A stretch of DNA of 10,946 nt from positions 1 to 10,946 of the forward strand of contig JAKCEJ010000065.1 in the NCBI GenBank assembly GCA_021838065.1. The letters are read 5' to 3'. Shown piece by piece: positions 6,994-10,946 of this stretch. A model generated the notes under the pieces. It saw only the letters and a program-made list of their open reading frames with translations. It was not told the DNA's origin and did no database searches. Made by a program: the position numbers and the translations under genes. The first letter of the stretch is position 1. Each line of letters starts with the position of its first letter. Source of the stretch: Pseudomonadota bacterium. Its GTDB lineage: Bacteria; Pseudomonadota; Gammaproteobacteria; Steroidobacterales; Steroidobacteraceae.

Positions 6994-8267
6994 ATGCCAG
7001 TGACGAGACCTTGATGACCTCATCGAACGCCGCGGTGCGCCAGCCGGCGCAGGCGCGCGAGGCCACCGAGGCGGCAAGCGGCTCCTCACTCGAGGGCCGG
7101 CTGCTGGCGAGGCTGCTCGCGCGGCTCGGCGATCCCGCGCTCGAATTCGTGCTCTGGAACGGCGAGCGCATCGCGCCCGCGGGCTGCGAGCCGGTGTGCC
7201 GCGTGCGCATCCCGAGCCGCGGCACGCTGCTGCCGATCCTCGCCGATCCGCAGGTGCGCTTCCCCGACGCCTACAGCGACGGCAGCATCCAGATCGAAGG
7301 CGATCTGGTGCGCCTGCTCGAGGCGATCTACGTGGCCGCCGCGCGCGCCCCGGCCCCCTCGGCGCTCGCGCGCCTCATCGCGCACCTGCGCCGGCCGCAC
7401 CTGAATACGTTCGCCGGCTCGCGCGCCAACATCCATCACCACTACGATATCGGCAACTCGTTCTACACGCTGTGGCTCGGGCAGACCATGGCCTATACGT
7501 GCGCCTACTATCCGAGCGCCGAGGCCACGCTCGATGTGGCGCAGACGGCCAAGATGGACCACGTGTGCCGCAAGATGCGCCTGCGCCCGGGGGAGCGGGT
7601 CGTCGAGGCCGGCTGCGGCTGGGGCACCTTCGCGCTGCACATGGCGCGCCACTACGGCGTCAAGGTGCGCGCCTTCAACATCTCCCGCGAGCAGGTCGCC
7701 TACGCGCGCGAGCGCGCCGAGCGCGAGGGGCTCGCTGGCCAGGTCGAGTACGTGCAGGACGATTACCGCAACATCAGCGGGCGCTACGATGCGTTCGTCT
7801 CGGTGGGCATGCTCGAGCACGTGGGGGTTGCGAACTACGAGGGCTTGGGCGCCTTGGTGGCCCGCTCGCTCGGGGACAACGGCCGCGGGCTGATCCACGC
7901 CATCGGGCGCAACTACCCGGCCCCGCTGCAGCCCTGGATCGAGAGGCGCATCTTCCCGGGAGCCTGCCCGCCCTCGCTCGGGCAGATGATGCGCATCTTC
8001 GAGCCCTGGGATCTGTCGATCCTGGATGTGGAGAACCTGCGCCTGCACTACGCGCAGACCCTGCGCCATTGGCTCGAGCTGTTCGAGGCCGCGAGCGATC
8101 AGGTGGAGAGAATGTTCGATGCGAGGTTCGTGCGTGTGTGGCGGATGTACCTTGCTGGCTCGATCGCCGGGTTCACCAGCGGCACGCTGCAGCTGTTCCA
8201 GGTGCTGTTCGCCACGCGCCAGAACAACGACGTGCCGATGACCCGCGCGCACCTGTACGCGCGCTGA
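6990..8267 (+). CDS. cfa: Cyclopropane-fatty-acyl-phospholipid synthase
   Basis: S-adenosylmethionine-dependent enzyme that adds a methylene group across the cis double bond of unsaturated acyl chains in membrane phospholipids, acting at the inner-membrane face. It has 425 residues, longer than E. coli Cfa (382), mostly through about 35 extra N-terminal residues. An N-terminal accessory domain (about 48-130) precedes the methyltransferase fold. NIHHHYDIGNSFYTLWL (147-163) and the SAM loop EAGCGWG (206-212) are clear. The bicarbonate and active-site residues known from E. coli Cfa (C139, E239, H266, I268, Y317) appear as C171, E276, H303, I305 and Y354. From E239 onward the offset is a constant 37, so the enzyme looks fully active. 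GGGGAGG four bases before the ATG supports the start; ATG at 7014 is a weaker alternative. It is first in a four-gene run. Closely related methyltransferases can make methyl-branched instead of cyclopropane products, which sequence alone does not exclude. Confidence 0.95.
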   Translation: MNASDETLMTSSNAAVRQPAQAREATEAASGSSLEGRLLARLLARLGDPALEFVLWNGERIAPAGCEPVCRVRIPSRGTLLPILADPQVRFPDAYSDGSIQIEGDLVRLLEAIYVAAARAPAPSALARLIAHLRRPHLNTFAGSRANIHHHYDIGNSFYTLWLGQTMAYTCAYYPSAEATLDVAQTAKMDHVCRKMRLRPGERVVEAGCGWGTFALHMARHYGVKVRAFNISREQVAYARERAEREGLAGQVEYVQDDYRNISGRYDAFVSVGMLEHVGVANYEGLGALVARSLGDNGRGLIHAIGRNYPAPLQPWIERRIFPGACPPSLGQMMRIFEPWDLSILDVENLRLHYAQTLRHWLELFEAASDQVERMFDARFVRVWRMYLAGSIAGFTSGTLQLFQVLFATRQNNDVPMTRAHLYAR

Positions 8268-8274
8268 GGGGCCG

Positions 8275-9273
8275 ATGCGCAGCTGTGAGGTGCTGATCGT
8301 CGGCGGCGGGCCTGCCGGCTCGAGCGCCGCTTGGCGCCTCGCGCGCGAGGGTCGCGACGTGCTGGTGCTCGATCAGGCGAGCTTCCCGCGCCTGAAGCTG
8401 TGCGCCGGGTGGATCACCCCTGAGGTGGTGCGCGATCTCGCCATCGACATCGGCGCCTATCCGCACCGCTTCCTGACCTTCGAGCGCATGCACCTGCACG
8501 TCAAGGGGCTGCACCTGCCCATCCGCTGCGTACAGCACTCGATCCGGCGTGTGGAGTTCGACGCCTGGCTGCTCAAGCGCTCGGGCGCGCCCGTGGTGCA
8601 GCACAACGTGCGCGAGATCCGCGAGGTGGACGGCGGCTACGTCATCGACGATGCGTTCCGCGCTCGCTACCTGATTGGCGCCGGCGGCACGCGCTGCCCG
8701 GTCTACCGCGCGCTCTTCCGCTCGGTCAATCCCCGCGCCGTGGAGCTGCAGACGGTGACGCTCGAGCATGAAATCGAGTACGACTGGCGCGACCCGGACT
8801 GCCACCTGTGGTTCTTCGAGCACGGGCTGCCGGGCTACGCCTGGTACGTGCCGAAGCAGAACGGCTGGCTCAATGTCGGCATCGGCGGCATGGCCGAGCG
8901 CATCAAGCGCTCGGGCCGGACCATCCACGAGCATTGGGCGCGCCTGACGGAAAAGCTCGATCGCGATCTGGCCCGCGGCGCGCGCTACGAGCCGAGCGGC
9001 TACAGCTACTACCTGCGCGGCCGGGTGGATGTGGTGCGCCGCGGCAACGCCTTCATCAGCGGCGATGCGGCGGGCCTCGCCACGCGCGACCTGGCCGAGG
9101 GCATCGGGCCGGCGGTGCGCAGCGGGCTTGCGGCCGCCGAGTCGATCCTGACCGGCGCGCCGTACCGGCTGGAGGCGGTGACCGGGGCGAGCTTGGGCGG
9201 CGGGTGGCCGAGCCGCCTCTTTGATTGGGCCATGACGCGCGGCGCCGGGCGGTCCGAGGCGGCCCTGGCGTAA
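8275..9273 (+). CDS. FAD-dependent oxidoreductase, geranylgeranyl-reductase type
   Basis: A 332-residue flavoprotein. The N-terminal Rossmann motif VGGGPAGSSAAW (9-20) binds FAD. KLCAGWITPEVV (41-52) matches the family cysteine motif, RRVEFDAWL (91-99) is the usual R..FD.WL, and the second flavin motif is ISGDAAGLATRDLAEGIGPA (261-280). The motif usually written GADG appears as GAGGTR (135-140). Relatives reduce isoprenoid carbon-carbon double bonds or act as flavin hydroxylases; the substrate here is unknown. At 332 residues it is somewhat shorter than many family members (roughly 370-400), mainly after the second FAD motif, but the FAD-binding core is intact. The ATG comes seven bases after the cfa stop, and its ribosome site GAGGGG overlaps that stop codon, so the two are almost certainly co-translated. 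The pairing suggests it acts on the same lipid as Cfa; that is inference. Confidence 0.85.
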   Translation: MRSCEVLIVGGGPAGSSAAWRLAREGRDVLVLDQASFPRLKLCAGWITPEVVRDLAIDIGAYPHRFLTFERMHLHVKGLHLPIRCVQHSIRRVEFDAWLLKRSGAPVVQHNVREIREVDGGYVIDDAFRARYLIGAGGTRCPVYRALFRSVNPRAVELQTVTLEHEIEYDWRDPDCHLWFFEHGLPGYAWYVPKQNGWLNVGIGGMAERIKRSGRTIHEHWARLTEKLDRDLARGARYEPSGYSYYLRGRVDVVRRGNAFISGDAAGLATRDLAEGIGPAVRSGLAAAESILTGAPYRLEAVTGASLGGGWPSRLFDWAMTRGAGRSEAALA

Positions 9274-9359
9274 AGGGGCCGGGGCCGCAGGCCGCGCCGC
9301 GCAAGCAAAAGGGGCGCTCCTGTGAGCATGGGGCAGCGATCCGGGGCGGGGGTTCGGCC

Positions 9360-10517
9360 GTGCTGACGGCGCTCTCCGGTCTGTGGCTCGCCGTGGCGGC
9401 GGGCCTGATCGCGCGCGCCGCGCGCCAGCGCAACGCGCTCATCGCTTTGCAGCCGCGCGAGCCCGACCCTCTGGCGCAGGCCCCGAAGGTCGCCGTCATC
9501 GTGCCGGCGCGCGATGAGCGCGCCAACATCCTGCGCTGCATCGAGTCGCTCCTGACCCAACACTACCCGGCCGAGCGCTGCGCGCTCATCGTGGTCGATG
9601 ACGAGTCGAGCGACGGCACCGCCTCGATCGTGGCGGAGCTCGCCGCCGCGGACGGACGCATCACGCTGCTCGCCACCCCGGCCTTGCCCGCGGGATGGAA
9701 GGGCAAGGTGCACGCCTGCTGGACGGGCGCAGCGGCCGCGCCCGAGGATGCCGAGTGGCTGTGCTTCCTCGATGCGGACGTGACGGCCGGCCCGCAGGCG
9801 CTCGCGAGCGCGGTCGCGGCGGCCGAGGCGCGCCGGCTCGATCTGCTCTCGCTCGCCCCGCGCCATACGCTCGGCACCTTCGCTGAGCGGCTGATGCTGC
9901 CGTGCGCCCTCTACGGGCTCGCCTTCCTGCAGGACCTGCGGCGCATTCAGGCACCCGAGAGCGCCGAGGCGGTGGCCACCGGACAGTTCATGCTGCTGCG
10001 CCGCAGCGCCTATGAGGCGGTCGGCGGGCACTCGGCGGTGCGCGCGGCGCTGAGTGAGGACCAGGCGCTCGCACGGCTGATGAAGCGGCGGGGGTTGCGG
10101 GTGCTGCTCATGGACGGGGGAGCGCTGCTGAGCGCGCGCATGTACGACGGCTGGCGCACGCTCTGGCCGGGCCTGGCGCGCAACATGATGCCGGTGCTCG
10201 GCGGCCCGCTGCGCACGGCGATCGCCGCGCCGGCGATCGCCGTGCTCGCGTGGCTTTCGGTCGCGCTGCCGCTCTACGATGGGCTCGCGCTGCTGCGCGG
10301 GGCGCACGGCGCGCTGCTCGCCTTGGGGCTTGCGGGAACAGGCTCTGCGGCGTTGTTCGCGCTCTACATCGCCGGCGCGGCGCATTTCAGGACGGCCTGG
10401 TGGTACGGGGCGCTCTTTCCGCTCGGCTACACCATCGGGGCGCTGATGGCCCTCGACAGCGTGCGCTGGCGCCTCACGGGGCGCGTGCGCTGGCGAGGCC
10501 GCGTGTACGAGTCATGA
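9360..10517 (+). CDS. Membrane-anchored family 2 glycosyltransferase (HpnB/CrtQ-like)
   Basis: Inverting-type GT-A glycosyltransferase of 385 residues that probably transfers a sugar from a nucleotide donor to a lipid acceptor at the inner membrane. An N-terminal helix (about 3-20) anchors it. The GT2 domain shows VAVIVPARDERANI (44-57), VVDDESSDGT (78-87), the metal-binding LDADV (137-141), ATGQFMLLRR (206-215), and EDQ (233-235), the likely catalytic-base region. Three further hydrophobic segments lie at about 285-307, 315-340 and 345-365. LPAGWKGK (109-116) is typical of hopene- and carotenoid-associated glycosyltransferases, but the acceptor cannot be assigned. I chose the GTG at 9360, with a G-rich ribosome site (CGGGGG) seven bases upstream, because the reading begins at the membrane anchor. 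The in-frame ATG at 9225 would add a low-complexity, arginine- and glycine-rich 45-residue extension and overlap the preceding gene. The stop overlaps the next start in ATGA. Confidence 0.85.
   Translation: MLTALSGLWLAVAAGLIARAARQRNALIALQPREPDPLAQAPKVAVIVPARDERANILRCIESLLTQHYPAERCALIVVDDESSDGTASIVAELAAADGRITLLATPALPAGWKGKVHACWTGAAAAPEDAEWLCFLDADVTAGPQALASAVAAAEARRLDLLSLAPRHTLGTFAERLMLPCALYGLAFLQDLRRIQAPESAEAVATGQFMLLRRSAYEAVGGHSAVRAALSEDQALARLMKRRGLRVLLMDGGALLSARMYDGWRTLWPGLARNMMPVLGGPLRTAIAAPAIAVLAWLSVALPLYDGLALLRGAHGALLALGLAGTGSAALFALYIAGAAHFRTAWWYGALFPLGYTIGALMALDSVRWRLTGRVRWRGRVYES
10217..10241 (+). repeat. Tandem copies of a 10-bp palindrome inside the glycosyltransferase gene
   Basis: GGCGATCGCC occurs at 10217-10226 and again at 10232-10241, separated by GCGCC. 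Each copy is a perfect palindrome. It encodes a repeated Ala-Ile-Ala in a predicted membrane helix, which is a sufficient explanation. Confidence 0.4.
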
Positions 10518-10946
10518 GCCGCCCGGCCGAGCGCAGCCCGCCGCCGATCGCCCTCGCGCTGCTCGCGGCGGGGCTGCTCGTTCTGCTCTATCTGATGCGC
10601 GACATCCTTCTGCCGTTCGTGCTCGCCGGGATCGTGGCCTTCGTATTCACGCCGCTGGTGGAGCGATTGCGCTCACGCTCGGGGCTGCCTCGAGCGCTGT
10701 GCGCGACGGCGGTGCTGGTAGCGCTCGTTGCGCTCGGGGCGCTCGTGGGGTGGCTCTGGGCGCCGATGCTCGTCGGGGCGCTGCAGAGCGCGGGGGGCGC
10801 GCTGCCGCAGAGCCTCACGCGGGTGCTCGAGGCAGTGCTCGGCTCACAGCGCTTCGCGCTGCTCGGGACGCGCTGGAGTGCGGCGCAGATCGCCACGGCG
10901 CTCGCGCACACGCTGCACGCCTGGCTGGCGCGGCCGGGCAGCCCCG
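10514..10946 (+). CDS. AI-2E family (PerM/TqsA-like) membrane protein (3' end missing)
   Basis: The open frame starts at the ATG at 10514, which overlaps the glycosyltransferase stop as ATGA, and runs off the right edge after 144 codons. The family (formerly UPF0118) is about 350 residues, so well over half is missing. The N-terminal pattern is characteristic: LLVLLYLMRDILLPFVLAG (about 21-39), then VAFVFTPLVERL, the short RSGLPRAL turn, and a second hydrophobic pair (about 63-90). A more polar, probably periplasmic, stretch follows, as in relatives. Members include the E. coli autoinducer-2 exporter TqsA, PerM, and sodium/proton antiporters, so the substrate cannot be inferred from the family. 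Translational coupling to the glycosyltransferase suggests that it serves the same pathway or simply shares the operon. Confidence 0.85.
   Translation, partial: MSRPAERSPPPIALALLAAGLLVLLYLMRDILLPFVLAGIVAFVFTPLVERLRSRSGLPRALCATAVLVALVALGALVGWLWAPMLVGALQSAGGALPQSLTRVLEAVLGSQRFALLGTRWSAAQIATALAHTLHAWLARPGSP

Noticed and set aside
7086..8252. Minus-strand frame of 388 codons opposite cfa.
   Set aside because: Antisense shadow of a gene whose catalytic residues are all conserved; composition is His/Arg/Ala-rich without domains.
9225..9359. N-terminal extension of the glycosyltransferase to the ATG at 9225.
   Set aside because: The 45 added residues are low-complexity and overlap the FAD gene by 49 bases. 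The GTG at 9360 begins at the membrane anchor with a G-rich ribosome site. The ATG start is not fully excluded.
10217..10241. Tandem GGCGATCGCC as a possible HIP1-like or regulatory palindrome.
   Set aside because: Explained by repeated Ala-Ile-Ala codons in a membrane helix of the glycosyltransferase; only two copies noticed.
9009..10385. Minus-strand frame of 458 codons opposite the FAD and glycosyltransferase genes.
   Set aside because: Covers two genes with clear motifs on the other strand; Arg/Gly/Gln-rich shadow.
10588..10911. Minus-strand frame of 107 codons at the right end.
   Set aside because: Opposite the AI-2E gene, whose N-terminal hydrophobic pattern and coupled start are convincing; the minus frame is Ser/Arg/Ala-rich with no motif.

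Overview
The window is GC-rich and densely coded, and looks like a proteobacterial chromosome. The gene content (DUF5916 outer-membrane-type protein, long secreted Asp-box protein, CFA synthase operon) suggests a gammaproteobacterium of the Xanthomonadales/Nevskiales type. That placement is an inference from protein style; no rRNA or other marker is present. I see no tRNA, rRNA, insertion sequence, CRISPR array or phage gene.

Left part, all on the minus strand. Reading in the direction of transcription: a 1061-residue secreted Asp-box (BNR/sortilin-like) beta-propeller protein (6770 to 3585); a very strong 16-bp perfect hairpin (3531-3567); a 200-residue single-pass membrane protein of unknown function with six cysteines (3434 to 2832); a 756-residue exported protein with a CBM9-like N-terminal domain and a DUF5916 domain (2708 to 438); another stable hairpin (395-425); and the 5' part of crcB/fluC, a fluoride channel gene that runs off the left edge (321 to 1).

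Centre. A 219-bp divergent intergenic region (6771-6989) carries a good sigma70-like promoter reading left into the Asp-box gene. It also carries a weaker extended -10 promoter reading right into cfa.

Right part, plus strand. A tight operon-like run: cfa (cyclopropane fatty acid synthase, all E. coli catalytic residues conserved), an FAD-dependent oxidoreductase of the geranylgeranyl-reductase type, a membrane-anchored family 2 glycosyltransferase resembling hopanoid/carotenoid-associated enzymes, and the start of an AI-2E family (PerM-like) membrane protein that runs off the right edge. Spacings are 7 bp, 86 bp (with the preferred start) and a 4-bp ATGA overlap.

The most interesting part is this right-hand operon. 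It joins a double-bond methylating enzyme, a double-bond-reducing type flavoenzyme, a lipid-type glycosyltransferase and a transporter-like protein. It could make a modified, possibly glycosylated, membrane lipid, but the product cannot be read from sequence. The left-hand pair of large exported proteins of unknown substrate, with a small cysteine-rich membrane protein between them, is a second uncharacterised locus.
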